From Blautia hydrogenotrophica DSM 10507 (GTDB taxonomy: Bacteria > Bacillota > Clostridia > Lachnospirales > Lachnospiraceae), in NCBI RefSeq assembly GCF_034356035.1, contig NZ_CP136423.1, positions 1,116,001 through 1,180,000 of the forward strand: DNA of 64,000 nt. The letters run 5' to 3'. How positions within the stretch are numbered: the stretch's first letter is position 1; each line of letters starts with the position of its first letter. Shown here one piece after another: positions 42,062 to 50,686 of the stretch. The notes under the pieces were generated by a model that searched no databases, had not been told where the DNA came from, and worked only from the letters and a program-made list of their open reading frames with translations. Position numbers and translations under genes: made by a program.

Positions 42062-42904
42062 ATGAGCAGTTATAAGATAATAATAGATAGTTGTGGGGAA
42101 TTGTTAGACGATTGGAAGGGAGATTCCAGATATGAATCGGTTCCCTTGATTCTCACAGTGGGTGGGGAAGATATTGTGGATGATGAAACTTTTGAGCAGA
42201 AATCTTTTTTGGCAAAAGTTGCAGCCTGTCCAGAATGTCCAAAGTCCTCTTGCCCTTCGCCAGAAAAATATATGCAGGCATTCGAGTGTGAGGCGGAACA
42301 TGTCTATGCGGTCACACTCTCAGCAGAGCTCAGTGGTTCTTACAATAGTGCTCTGTTGGGGAGAAAATTGTCTTTGGAAGAATATCCGGAGAAGAAGATC
42401 TATGTATTTAATTCCCGTTCAGCTTCTGTGGGGGAGACTTTAATTGCATTGAAGATTACGGAGTGCGAGGAGTCCGGAATGTCTTTTGAGGAGACAGTAG
42501 CAGAGGTTGAGAGCTATATTGATTCCCAGAATACCTTTTTTGTCCTAGAAAACCTAGAGACACTCCGCAAAAACGGAAGACTCAGCAAAGTAAAAGCTTT
42601 AGTTGCTTCTGCTTTAAAAATCAAACCTGTCATGGGGGCGACGAAAGAGGGAACAATTTGTCAGCTAGACCAGGCAAGAGGAATCAATAAAGCTTTGGTT
42701 AAAATGGTTGACTATGTGGTGGAGAAGACAAAGGATAGTGGAAATAAAATACTGGCAATTTCTCATTGCAACTGTCCAAAAAGGGCGGAGATTTTAAAGG
42801 AAGCGATCTTAGAGAGAATGGAACTGAGGGATATCTTAGTGTTGAATACCGCAGGGGTCAGTAGTATGTACGCCAATGACGGTGGAGTGATTGTGGTAGT
42901 TTGA
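42062..42904 (+). CDS. DegV family fatty-acid-binding protein
   Basis: A 280-residue DegV protein (FakB-like), which holds a fatty acid for phosphorylation by FakA. YKIIIDSCGELLDDW is the N-terminal strand, then VTLSAELSGSYNSALLG (Ser-containing fatty-acid head-group loop), FNSRSASVGETLIALKI, and LENLETLRKNGRLSKVKALVASALKIKPVM (conserved Arg region). ATG 42062 follows GAGG; ATG 42044 is an alternative six codons upstream. A Cys-rich insertion, CPECPKSSCPSPE, near residue 60 is typical of the family. No fakA-like gene is nearby. Ligand is inferred from family knowledge. Confidence 0.88.
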   Translation: MSSYKIIIDSCGELLDDWKGDSRYESVPLILTVGGEDIVDDETFEQKSFLAKVAACPECPKSSCPSPEKYMQAFECEAEHVYAVTLSAELSGSYNSALLGRKLSLEEYPEKKIYVFNSRSASVGETLIALKITECEESGMSFEETVAEVESYIDSQNTFFVLENLETLRKNGRLSKVKALVASALKIKPVMGATKEGTICQLDQARGINKALVKMVDYVVEKTKDSGNKILAISHCNCPKRAEILKEAILERMELRDILVLNTAGVSSMYANDGGVIVVV

Positions 42905-42982
42905 TTTCGCTTGTGACTTTTCTTTTTGGGAAGAATATGATAAACTAATGCTGAAAACTTTGCGGAACAAAGGAGATGTGGC

Positions 42983-43306
42983 ATGAGTCAAAAGAAAGTT
43001 GATGCATATAAACAAAAGAAAGCGAACCGTGACAAAATTATAAAGAAAGAAAAGAGGATTCTTTTTCTGGAGAAAGCAGCAGGAGTGATGATTTGTCTGG
43101 CTGTGGTGGTATGGTTGGGATATTCTGTGTATGGGAAGGTAACTCAGCAGGAGGAGACTAAGACTACAGAGACAGTGATGGATGCCAGTGCGGTGGACGA
43201 GTATACCAATGAACTGGCAGAAGAAATCACAGATCCACAGAACACACCGGAAGCAGAAAATGAGATAGATGAGGCTGCGTCAGACGGTACCGTTCAAGAA
43301 AAGTGA
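42983..43306 (+). CDS. Single-pass membrane protein of unknown function
   Basis: A 107-residue protein with a basic N-terminus (SQKKVDAYKQKKANRDKIIKKEKR), one membrane helix (AAGVMICLAVVVWLGYSVYG, about residues 32-51) and an acidic, Thr/Glu-rich tail outside. By the positive-inside rule the N-terminus is cytosolic. It begins after AAAGGAG, 78 bases behind the DegV gene, and is followed by a strong terminator. No family recognised. Confidence 0.72.
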   Translation: MSQKKVDAYKQKKANRDKIIKKEKRILFLEKAAGVMICLAVVVWLGYSVYGKVTQQEETKTTETVMDASAVDEYTNELAEEITDPQNTPEAENEIDEAASDGTVQEK

Positions 43307-43342
43307 GGTAAGTATCCGTAAAAGTACGTTTGACAACGTAAA

Positions 43343-43379
43343 AAAACCCCCAGACAGAAATTCTCTGTCTGGGGGTTTT
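43343..43379. terminator. Strong intrinsic terminator between converging genes
   Basis: AAAACCCCCAGACAGA (43343-43358) pairs perfectly with TCTGTCTGGGGGTTTT (43364-43379). It can serve both the gene at 42983 and the cold-shock gene. Confidence 0.93.
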
Positions 43380-43447
43380 CGTCACTCAGAATATCTACAA
43401 TAATCTCTCTGTGACTGAGGACCCTGCCGGGCATATTTTGTTAGGTT

Positions 43448-43648
43448 TTATAATTTGGTGACATTTGCTGCTTGCATGCCACGTGCCCCTTCTGTCAGAT
43501 CATAGGATACAGACTGTCCTTCTTCTAAAGACTTGAATCCTTCTCCGTTGATTGCAGAGAAATGTACAAATACATCTGCACCGTCTTCTCCAGTAATGAA
43601 ACCATAACCTTTTTCGGCATTGAACCATTTCACAGTTCCTTTGTTCAT
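43448..43648 (-). CDS. Cold-shock protein, CspA family
   Basis: A 66-residue single-strand nucleic-acid-binding protein. Start [18 protein letters not shown] contains RNP1 (KGYGFI), and DVFVHFSAI is RNP2; the rest is a complete five-strand OB fold. It works as an RNA chaperone in the cytosol. GGAGGTAAC precedes the start. Its upstream leader contains a terminal-repeat element (43678-43799), in the region where cold-shock genes often have a regulatory 5' UTR. Confidence 0.95.
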   Translation of the reverse strand: MNKGTVKWFNAEKGYGFITGEDGADVFVHFSAINGEGFKSLEEGQSVSYDLTEGARGMQAANVTKL

Positions 43649-43677
43649 AATGTTACCTCCATAAAAAAATAAAAATT

Positions 43678-43799
43678 GTAACTGTTCAGCTTACATCGCT
43701 GCAATGATTTGACAAAGAAGCCACAAAATCTGATAATCACAGGTGCCAACTGCAGTAAAACTCCGTGTGACTCCGAAAAATGTAGAACTGAATTGTTAC
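43678..43799. mobile_element. Terminal-repeat element, type C, upstream of the cold-shock gene
   Basis: 122 bases with ends GTAACTGTTCAGCTTA and TAGAACTGAATTGTTAC, imperfect inverted repeats of the same type as A1 and A2. The interior differs from types A, B and E. No target duplication is detectable (TAAAAATT against AGGTTAAA), so insertion may be old. It starts 30 bases upstream of the csp start. The remaining 290 bases up to pyrC hold no convincing gene. Confidence 0.7.
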
Positions 43800-44087
43800 A
43801 GGTTAAAGAAGTTACTGGTGAAATAAAAAATCACCAGTTTCTAGGAAATATATTGTTGTAATATACTTTCTAAAAACTCGTGATAGTCTTTACATCCAAT
43901 ATCTTCTATACTGAATCTAATTATAGAGGTATTTTGTCCAAAAGTCAAGGTAAAAAACTCTTTATTAAAAAGAATTTTTCGTGTATAGTATTGATTATAG
44001 GACTTATCATAAATATTAAGACCATATTAGTGTACAGATATAAAGTGAGTCATGCTACACAGTATATAGAAAGGATGGGTACAAAGG

Positions 44088-45371
44088 ATGATCTTAATTC
44101 AGAATGGAAGGATTTTAGATCCAGCGACGGGTACGGACATGGTGGGAGACTTGCTGATAGAAGATGGAAAGATTTCGAAAGTTGGCAAGGAAATAGAGGA
44201 ACAGTCGGCTCGCGTTGTAGATGCGAAGGGGTGTTATGTTATGCCTGGGTTAATTGACCTTCACGTGCATCTTAGAGATCCGGGGCAGGAGTACAAGGAG
44301 GATATTCGCTCCGGTTCCAGTGCGGCGGCCAGAGGAGGTTTTACGACGATTGTTGCAATGCCAAATACGAAACCAGTGATAGACCGGGCGGACCGAGTGG
44401 ATTATGTGAGAAATAAATCAGAACAAATTGCGCCGATACACGTTCTTCAGGCAGGGGCGATCACCAAAGGCCAGGAGGGTGAGGAACTGGCAGATATTGA
44501 AGGGATGATTGCGGCAGGTGCTCCGGCTTTGTCGGAGGATGGCAAATCCGTGATGAATGCGCAATTGTATAAGCAGGCGATGTTGATTGCGGCTAAACAT
44601 GACATTCCGGTGTTGGCACATTGCGAAGATAAAAGCCTCACAAATGGGGGGTGTATGAATGAAGATGAACGTTCTGAAGAATTGGGACTTCCAGGAATCT
44701 GCAATGCCTCTGAGGATGTGATTGCTGCCAGAGATATCATTCTTGCCAATGATACAGGAGTGAAGCTGCATCTTTGCCACTGTTCCACGAAGGCTACTGT
44801 GGTGATGATGAAAAAGGCAAAGGAAGAGGGATTTCGGGTGACAGCAGAGGTGTGTCCTCACCATTTCACTCTCAGCTCCGAAGATATTCCTGGAGATGAT
44901 CCGAATTATAAAATGGCGCCTCCTCTTCGAAGGAGAGAAGATGTGGAGGCCTTAAGACAGGGTCTAAAAGAAGATATCATGGATGTGATCAGCACAGACC
45001 ACGCGCCTCACAGCCAGGCAGACAAGACTGGTTCCATGCGCACAGCAGCCTTTGGGATTGTAGGGCTAGAGACGAGTGTAGCTCTTACGATCACAGAACT
45101 TGTAAAGACTGGAATTTTGACGCCGATGCAGATGGCAGAGAAAATGAGTTATAACCCTGCGAAAGTGCTTGGAATTGACCGGGGAACTCTCAGAGAAGGA
45201 GCGGCAGCCGATGTGGTTGTCATTGACCCGGATGCTCAGTACACGATCAATAAAAACAAATTTGCTTCCAAAGGCAGAAATACTCCTTTTCATGGAAGGA
45301 AAGTCTATGGAGAGGTACAGATGACAATCTGTGACGGAGAGATTGTGTACGAAAAAAGACAGAACATCTGA
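44088..45371 (+). CDS. pyrC: Dihydroorotase
   Basis: A 427-residue type I dihydroorotase, step 3 of pyrimidine synthesis. GLIDLHVHLRDPG has the first two metal His ligands, VLAHCEDKSL, KLHLCHCST and VISTDHAPHS provide the other His and Asp ligands, and EVCPHHFTL the substrate region. Length and order are standard. ATG 44088 is preceded by AGAAAGGATGGG. It heads the pyrC-F-K-D run; no PyrR-type attenuator was recognised upstream. pyrB, pyrI and carAB are not in the window. Confidence 0.95.
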   Translation: MILIQNGRILDPATGTDMVGDLLIEDGKISKVGKEIEEQSARVVDAKGCYVMPGLIDLHVHLRDPGQEYKEDIRSGSSAAARGGFTTIVAMPNTKPVIDRADRVDYVRNKSEQIAPIHVLQAGAITKGQEGEELADIEGMIAAGAPALSEDGKSVMNAQLYKQAMLIAAKHDIPVLAHCEDKSLTNGGCMNEDERSEELGLPGICNASEDVIAARDIILANDTGVKLHLCHCSTKATVVMMKKAKEEGFRVTAEVCPHHFTLSSEDIPGDDPNYKMAPPLRRREDVEALRQGLKEDIMDVISTDHAPHSQADKTGSMRTAAFGIVGLETSVALTITELVKTGILTPMQMAEKMSYNPAKVLGIDRGTLREGAAADVVVIDPDAQYTINKNKFASKGRNTPFHGRKVYGEVQMTICDGEIVYEKRQNI

Positions 45372-45420
45372 GTGTGGTGAAAAATACAAAGGAACATAAA
45401 GAACCGGAGGAGAGAAATTT

Positions 45421-46347
45421 ATGATTAACAAACTGATTGATAAGATTCAAAAGACTCATGCGCCGATTGTGGTGGGGTTAGATCCCATGATGGACTATAT
45501 TCCAAAACAGATTCAAGAGAAAGCGTTTCAGGAGTATGGAGAGACTTTAGAAGGAGCAGCGGAGGCTATTTGGCAATATAATAAAGGAATCGTGGATGCG
45601 ACCTACGATTTGATTCCTGCTGTGAAACCACAGATTGCCATGTATGAACAGTTTGGAATTGAAGGCTTAAAAGTATATAAGAAAACGCTGGATTACTGTC
45701 AGGAGAAAGGCTTGGTGGTGATTGGGGACATTAAAAGGGGTGATATCGGTTCCACCTCTGCCGCCTACGCAGTGGGTCATCTGGGAAAAGTAAAAGTAGG
45801 GAGCAGAAGCTATGCGGGATTTAATGAGGACTTTGCCACAGTAAATCCTTATCTGGGCTCTGACGGGGTAAAGCCATTTATTGAAGTCTGCAAGGAGGAG
45901 AAAAAAGGGCTGTTTATTCTGGTCAAGACTTCTAATCCTTCCAGTGGGGAGTTTCAGGACCAGCTAGTAAATGGCCGGCCGCTCTATGAATTAGTGGGTG
46001 AAAAAGTAGCTCAGTGGGGCGAAGAGTATATGGGTGAACAGTATAGTTATATCGGAGCAGTGGTGGGAGCCACCTATCCGGAGATGGGAAAAGTTCTCAG
46101 AAAATTGATGCCAAAGACTTTTATCTTGGTGCCAGGATATGGCGCTCAAGGAGGAAAAGGTGCAGATTTGGTGCATTTCTTTAATGAAGATGGGCTTGGA
46201 GCGATCGTGAATTCTTCCAGAGGAATCATTGCAGCTTATAAGCAGGAAAAATATGCATCGTTCGGTGAGGAAAATTATGCAGATGCTTCTCGCCAGGCTG
46301 CACTCGATATGATCGCTGACATTAATGGGGCGTTGCAAAATCGCTAA
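45421..46347 (+). CDS. pyrF: Orotidine 5'-phosphate decarboxylase, long (type 2) form
   Basis: A 308-residue decarboxylase forming UMP, the last pyrimidine step. VVGLDPMMDY is the first active-site strand, VIGDIKRGDIGSTSAAYA contains the catalytic DxKxxD, and VPGYGAQGG plus IVNSSRGIIAAY bind phosphate. The longer form (about 300 residues) is common in Clostridia. It starts after GGAGGAGAG, 49 bases behind pyrC, and pyrK follows after 22 bases. Confidence 0.95.
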   Translation: MINKLIDKIQKTHAPIVVGLDPMMDYIPKQIQEKAFQEYGETLEGAAEAIWQYNKGIVDATYDLIPAVKPQIAMYEQFGIEGLKVYKKTLDYCQEKGLVVIGDIKRGDIGSTSAAYAVGHLGKVKVGSRSYAGFNEDFATVNPYLGSDGVKPFIEVCKEEKKGLFILVKTSNPSSGEFQDQLVNGRPLYELVGEKVAQWGEEYMGEQYSYIGAVVGATYPEMGKVLRKLMPKTFILVPGYGAQGGKGADLVHFFNEDGLGAIVNSSRGIIAAYKQEKYASFGEENYADASRQAALDMIADINGALQNR

Positions 46348-46369
46348 AAGCCGGCCAGGAGAGAAAAAT

Positions 46370-47146
46370 ATGAGTACAAAGAAGATGGAGACTTGCAAAA
46401 TTGTGAGTCAGGAAAAGATTGGAAATGGTATTTACAGCATGTGGCTTCAGACAGAGGAGATTGCAGGCCTGGCATCTGCAGGCCAGTTTGTGTCTGTGTA
46501 CAGCAGGGACGGCAGTAGGTTGCTGCCGCGTCCGATCAGTATCTGTGAGATTGATAAGGAGAGAGGATGCTTGCGCTTGGTTTACCGGGTGGCAGGTAAG
46601 GGAACTTTGGAGTTTTCGCGTCTCCATGCTGGGATTTCTCTGAAGGTGATGGGGCCGTTGGGGAATGGCTTTCCGCTGGAAGAAGCGAGAGGAAGGCGCG
46701 TGCTTTTGATTGGAGGAGGAATTGGGATTCCTCCAATGCTGGAGACTGCAAAGCAGCTAGAGGCAGAAAAGATACTTGTGATGGGGTACAAAGACGAACT
46801 GTTTTTGGAAGAAGACCTGCGCGGACAGGGAAAGCTATATGTGGCGACTGAGGACGGGAGTGCAGGAACTAGAGGAAACGTGTTGGACGCTATCCGGGAG
46901 CACGAGTTGAAGGCGGAGATTATTTTTGCCTGTGGGCCATCTCCGATGCTGAAGGCGCTCAAAGAGTATGCTGCCCAGGAGAAAATTGTCTGTTGGATAT
47001 CTATGGAGGAGAGGATGGCCTGTGGAATTGGGGCCTGTCTGGGGTGCGTCTGCCAATCTAAAGATATTGACAGTCATTCTCATGTGCACAATAAACGAGT
47101 GTGCAAAGATGGACCAGTATTTTTGAGTACGGAGGTGGAACTGTGA
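46370..47146 (+). CDS. pyrK: Dihydroorotate dehydrogenase electron-transfer subunit
   Basis: A 258-residue FAD and [2Fe-2S] subunit of the heterotetrameric type 1B dihydroorotate dehydrogenase. RPISICEID binds FAD, VLLIGGGIGIPPM the NAD region, and the C-terminal CGIGACLGCVCQSK with a later Cys (KRVCKDG) ligates the cluster. It passes electrons from PyrD to NAD+. ATG 46370 follows CCAGGAGAG. Its stop overlaps the pyrD GTG start by four bases, as in other Firmicutes. Confidence 0.95.
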   Translation: MSTKKMETCKIVSQEKIGNGIYSMWLQTEEIAGLASAGQFVSVYSRDGSRLLPRPISICEIDKERGCLRLVYRVAGKGTLEFSRLHAGISLKVMGPLGNGFPLEEARGRRVLLIGGGIGIPPMLETAKQLEAEKILVMGYKDELFLEEDLRGQGKLYVATEDGSAGTRGNVLDAIREHELKAEIIFACGPSPMLKALKEYAAQEKIVCWISMEERMACGIGACLGCVCQSKDIDSHSHVHNKRVCKDGPVFLSTEVEL

Positions 47147-48048
47147 CAGATACAAGGATTAGGATAGCCGGTGTGGAACTGAAAAATCCAGTTATGACAG
47201 CTTCCGGTACCTTTGGCTCCGGGGAAGAGTACAGTGAGTTCGTGGATTTGAATCAGTTGGGAGCTGTGGTTACGAAGGGAGTAGCTGACGTGCCGTGGCC
47301 GGGAAATCCCACTCCGAGAATCGCGGAAGTCTATGGCGGAATGCTCAATGCCATTGGATTGCAAAACCCAGGAATAGAAGTATTTTGCGAGAGGGATATT
47401 CCATTTTTAAGAAAATATGATACTAAAATTGTGGTCAATGTCTGTGGACATGCGCCGGAAGAGTACCTTAGAGTAGTGGAAAGACTGGCGGAAGAAAAGA
47501 TTGACCTGATGGAGATCAATATTTCCTGTCCGAATGTAAATGCTAATTTTCTGGCATTTGGCCAGGAGCCGGCCTGTGTGGAACAGTTGACGGCACAGAT
47601 CAAAAAAATTGCCCGTCAGCCGATCATCATGAAGCTTACGCCCAATGTGACAGATATCACAGAAGTGGCTAGGGCGGCAGAGGCCGGCGGCGCGGATGCA
47701 GTGTCTTTGATTAACACACTGACTGGAATGAAAATTGATGTTCAGCGCAGAACGTTTGCTCTGGCGAACAAGACTGGCGGGATGTCGGGGCCTGCGGTGA
47801 AACCGGTGGCAGTGAGGATGGTTTATCAGGTGGCGCAGGCAGTCGAAATTCCGATTATTGGAATGGGAGGAATCGTTACAGCTGAGGACGCTTTGGAATT
47901 TATATTGGCTGGAGCGAGTGCAGTATCTGTAGGAACTGCTAATTTCTTTCGGCCTGAGGCGACTTTGGAAGTGGTTCGGGGCATTGAAGAGTACATGGAA
48001 AAAAATGGAGTGAAACATATTCAGGAACTGATCGGAGCGGTCAGGTAG
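47143..48048 (+). CDS. pyrD: Dihydroorotate dehydrogenase (NAD+), catalytic subunit
   Basis: A 301-residue FMN enzyme of class 1B oxidising dihydroorotate to orotate. NPVMTASGTFGSG binds FMN, EINISCPNVN has the catalytic Cys in the loop and conserved Asn, IMKLTPNVTDI carries the FMN Lys, and GMGGIVTAEDALEFILAGASAVSVGTA the phosphate site. It begins at GTG 47143, in GTGA overlap with pyrK and with CGGAGG upstream. The PyrK-PyrD pair forms the NAD-linked enzyme, fitting an anaerobe. Confidence 0.95.
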   Translation: MTDTRIRIAGVELKNPVMTASGTFGSGEEYSEFVDLNQLGAVVTKGVADVPWPGNPTPRIAEVYGGMLNAIGLQNPGIEVFCERDIPFLRKYDTKIVVNVCGHAPEEYLRVVERLAEEKIDLMEINISCPNVNANFLAFGQEPACVEQLTAQIKKIARQPIIMKLTPNVTDITEVARAAEAGGADAVSLINTLTGMKIDVQRRTFALANKTGGMSGPAVKPVAVRMVYQVAQAVEIPIIGMGGIVTAEDALEFILAGASAVSVGTANFFRPEATLEVVRGIEEYMEKNGVKHIQELIGAVR

Positions 48049-48070
48049 AGAACGGGTTCTGTAGAGAGGC

Positions 48071-48115
48071 AAAGGTGCTCTCCTTGCAATAGTTTATTGC
48101 ATAGGGAGCGCCTTT
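48071..48115 (+). terminator. Terminator after pyrD
   Basis: AAAGGTGCTCTCC (48071-48083) pairs with GGGAGCGCCTTT (48104-48115), with inner TTGCAATA/TATTGCAT pairing. Followed by GATTATAT rather than a full T-run. It separates pyrD from pyrE; the following 200 bases hold no gene. Confidence 0.7.
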
Positions 48116-48327
48116 GATTATATAGATTTCTAGAATAAGAGGCTAGAGGAAAGTATCCGTGTGGATTCCTCAATTGAAAATCTATGAAACTTATGGTAAA
48201 ATTGTAAAAAATTTAGTGATATTTCTGGAGCATTCGGCGGGCAGCAAAGATATGTTTCGCTGGAAATGGCTGTGGAAAGAGAATAAGGGCGTAAATTAGT
48301 CCATAAATTATGGAGGTCTTAAGAGAT

Positions 48328-49002
48328 ATGGAACAGTATAAGCAGGAATTTATTGAATTTATGATCGATTGTAATGTTTTGAAGTTTGGAGATTTTGTGA
48401 CGAAAAGCGGCAGAAAAACTCCTTTTTTTGTGAACACCGGTTTTTATCGGACGGGTGCTCAGCTTCGCAAATTAGGAGAATACTATGCAAGAGCGATTAA
48501 GGGAAAATTTGGCCTGGATTTTGATGTTTTGTTTGGACCAGCTTACAAAGGGATTCCACTGAGCGTGGCGGCTTCCATGGCAATCAGCGAACACTATGGA
48601 AAGGATATCCGTTATTGTAGCAACCGCAAAGAAGTAAAGGACCACGGAGATAAGGGGATTTTGCTGGGAAGTCCCATTGAAGACGGAGATAGAGTGGTAA
48701 TTATTGAGGATGTGACGACTGCGGGCACTTCTATTCAGGAGACTTTGCCTATTATCAAGGCGCAGGGGCAAGTGACTCCGGTTGGACTGGTCGTGTCTGT
48801 AGACCGCATGGAACGAGGACAGGGAACTAAGAGTGCTCTGGCAGAGATTGAAGAGAAGTATGGGCTGAAGACGACGGCCATTGTCACCATGGCTGAGGTG
48901 GTAGAACATCTTTACAACAGAGAATACAAAGGAAAAATTATCATTGATGATGTATTAAAGGCAGCCATTGACGCATATTACGAGCAGTACGGCGTAAAAT
49001 AG
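48328..49002 (+). CDS. pyrE: Orotate phosphoribosyltransferase
   Basis: A 224-residue enzyme joining orotate and PRPP to OMP. FGDFVTKSGRKTPFFVNTG is the N-terminal substrate region, VLFGPAYKGIPLSVA and YCSNRKEVKDHGDKG the mobile loop with catalytic Lys, and VVIIEDVTTAGTSIQE the PRPP-binding motif. ATG 48328 is 11 bases after GGAGG; an ATG at 48310 overlaps that site. It follows the pyrC-D cluster but has its own 280-base upstream region, so it may be regulated separately. Confidence 0.95.
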   Translation: MEQYKQEFIEFMIDCNVLKFGDFVTKSGRKTPFFVNTGFYRTGAQLRKLGEYYARAIKGKFGLDFDVLFGPAYKGIPLSVAASMAISEHYGKDIRYCSNRKEVKDHGDKGILLGSPIEDGDRVVIIEDVTTAGTSIQETLPIIKAQGQVTPVGLVVSVDRMERGQGTKSALAEIEEKYGLKTTAIVTMAEVVEHLYNREYKGKIIIDDVLKAAIDAYYEQYGVK

Positions 49003-49020
49003 TCAAAGGAGGATTTTACC

Positions 49021-49173
49021 ATGAATGAAAAAATTTATAAGACTATGTCTCATGCGGGCATCAGCAGTTTGGCTCTTGGAATTGTGACGCTGACTGTGGG
49101 GCTGGTATCTGGTATTTTAATGATTATTAATGGTGCGAAGCTAATGAAAAGAAAATTTGAGATAACGATATAG
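49021..49173 (+). CDS. Small membrane protein, 50 residues
   Basis: Begins MNEKIYKTMSHAGISSLALG and continues with a hydrophobic helix (IVTLTVGLVSGILMIINGA) and a basic end KLMKRKFEITI. CAAAGGAGGATTTTACC gives a near-perfect ribosome site, and it begins 18 bases after pyrE, which argues that it is translated. Probably cytoplasmic-membrane with the C-terminus inside. No family recognised. Confidence 0.7.
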   Translation: MNEKIYKTMSHAGISSLALGIVTLTVGLVSGILMIINGAKLMKRKFEITI

Positions 49174-49295
49174 ATAAGCTGCGCGCTTCCGTAAAGCTGG
49201 GGTGAAGACTTTCGGGAGTGCGTGTTTTAAAGTGAGTGCTGGGGTGGCGATGGAAGACATTCTTTTGGGGGAAATCCAAGGGCGAAGGAGTGCTT

Positions 49296-49769
49296 GTGAA
49301 AAAAATAACTAAAATCTGGGTACGGAGGGTGGGAGTGGCGCTCTTCGTGATATATGTGCTTTTGCTGGTATACTTTCTCTTTTTTTCAGAGGAATATGGG
49401 AGAGTGGCAGCAGCAGAGCGAGAATATCAGTATAATTTAATTCCCTTTGTGGAGATTCGAAGATTTTGGATTTATCGGGAACAGCTTGGGGCTTTTGCGG
49501 TATTTACGAATTTGTTCGGCAATATCATAGGTTTCATTCCATTCGGGGTACTGGTGCCGGTCATTTTTCAGGAATTTCGGGACGGAGGACTAATTGTACT
49601 ATCAGGATTTGGATTGAGTTTACTGGTGGAGACCATTCAGTTGGTGACAAAGGTAGGCTCTTTCGACGTCGATGATATGATGCTGAACACATTGGGAGCA
49701 TTTTTGGGTTACGTAATTTTTAAGATATGCGATAAGATGAGGAGAAAATATTATGGCAAAGAGGTATAG
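49296..49769 (+). CDS. VanZ-family membrane protein
   Basis: A 157-residue protein with four or five membrane helices. The VanZ pattern is visible: YQYNLIPFVEIRRF, then FTNLFGNIIGFIPFGVLVPVIF, LSGFGLSLLVETIQLV and the acidic DVDDMMLNTLGAFLGYVIF. VanZ confers low-level teicoplanin resistance in enterococci, but most VanZ-like proteins in Clostridia have no known role. GTG 49296 follows GAAGGAG by five bases. It overlaps the next gene by 17 bases. No other van genes are near. Confidence 0.87.
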   Translation: MKKITKIWVRRVGVALFVIYVLLLVYFLFFSEEYGRVAAAEREYQYNLIPFVEIRRFWIYREQLGAFAVFTNLFGNIIGFIPFGVLVPVIFQEFRDGGLIVLSGFGLSLLVETIQLVTKVGSFDVDDMMLNTLGAFLGYVIFKICDKMRRKYYGKEV

Positions 49770-50079
49770 ATATGCGTTTGCGCAGAGGAAGCCCGCAAAA
49801 AAAGGCATTTTTGCTGCTGCTTTGGCAGGGGTGTCTGTGGGGCTGTTTTTGCTTGCCGTTTTGATCTCGTTTTTTTGTGAAGGAGAGACGGTCTTAGCAG
49901 TAGGCGCTTTGATTGGAGGAATCAGTATTTTTGCCATTTTTCTGTCTGGATATGGGTTTATTCAGGGATTGCAGAGTTTCTCGGAGGAGAACAGGAGTCA
50001 TACAGTCAGCATGGTGAGTGCAATTGCCAACGGAATCATCACTGTGGGCTGGCTGGCTCTATTTTTGATTGGAGTGTGA
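49753..50079 (+). CDS. Small three-helix membrane protein (DUF6142-like)
   Basis: A 108-residue protein with a basic N-terminus (KRYRYAFAQRKPAKK) and three hydrophobic helices (GIFAAALAGVSVGLFLLAVL, AVGALIGGISIFAIFLSGYGF, and VSAIANGIITVGWLALFLIG). It resembles the DUF6142 proteins I recall from Lachnospiraceae, though this name is uncertain. It starts inside the VanZ-like gene and is followed by an HD-domain gene after four bases, so the three are co-transcribed. Confidence 0.72.
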   Translation: MAKRYRYAFAQRKPAKKGIFAAALAGVSVGLFLLAVLISFFCEGETVLAVGALIGGISIFAIFLSGYGFIQGLQSFSEENRSHTVSMVSAIANGIITVGWLALFLIGV

Positions 50080-50083
50080 GAAA

Positions 50084-50671
50084 ATGAATCGCTTTGAACA
50101 GCAGATGAAATTCATTTTGGAGATTGACAAAGTGAAGAATGTATTTCGGCAGACTTATCTGGCGGATGGAAACCGAAAAGAAAATGACGCAGAACATTCT
50201 TGGCATATGGCTATTATGGCATTTCTGCTAAAAGAGTATGCCCAGGAAGAGGTTGACATCATGAGAGTGGTTTTGATGGTCTTGATTCATGATTTGGTGG
50301 AGATCGACGCCGGGGATACTTATGCATATGACCTGGATGGGCTTCAGACGAAACGTGAGCGGGAAGTGAAAGCGGCGGAGCGTATATTTGGACTGTTGCC
50401 GAAGGACCAGGAGGAACAATTTCGGGAGCTCTGGGATGAATTTGAAGCCTATGAGTCGGCGGAAGCAAAATATGCCCATATGTTGGACAATTTTCAGCCG
50501 CTGATGCTAAATGACGCGTTAGATGGGAAGAGTTGGAAAGAACATAAGGTAAAGAAAAGCCAGATTTACAGCAGAAATGCCAAAACGATGGAGGGCTCCG
50601 AAAAGATTTGGGAATATATGAAGGATTTAGTGCAGAAAAATATAGATAGAGGAAATATACAAGATGAATGA
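50084..50671 (+). CDS. HD-domain phosphohydrolase (YfbR-like)
   Basis: A 195-residue HD-superfamily protein. The metal-binding residues are in NDAEHSWHMAIMA (first His), LIHDLVEIDAGD (HD pair), and the final Asp in MLDNFQPLML. The arrangement resembles 5'-deoxynucleotidase YfbR and related nucleotide hydrolases. ATG 50084 follows GGAGTGTGAG. The substrate is probably a nucleotide monophosphate by family analogy, which would fit the nucleotide genes around it, but this is unproven. Confidence 0.86.
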   Translation: MNRFEQQMKFILEIDKVKNVFRQTYLADGNRKENDAEHSWHMAIMAFLLKEYAQEEVDIMRVVLMVLIHDLVEIDAGDTYAYDLDGLQTKREREVKAAERIFGLLPKDQEEQFRELWDEFEAYESAEAKYAHMLDNFQPLMLNDALDGKSWKEHKVKKSQIYSRNAKTMEGSEKIWEYMKDLVQKNIDRGNIQDE

Positions 50672-50686
50672 AGAGGTGATTACAGA

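Noticed and set aside
43880..44257. 125-codon open frame upstream of and overlapping pyrC
   Set aside because: It overlaps the start of a clear pyrC in another frame, has no ribosome site, and its sequence resembles no protein family.
49296..49769. Glycopeptide resistance locus because of the VanZ-like gene
   Set aside because: No vanA/H/X/R/S genes are near, and VanZ-like proteins are widespread in Clostridia without resistance.
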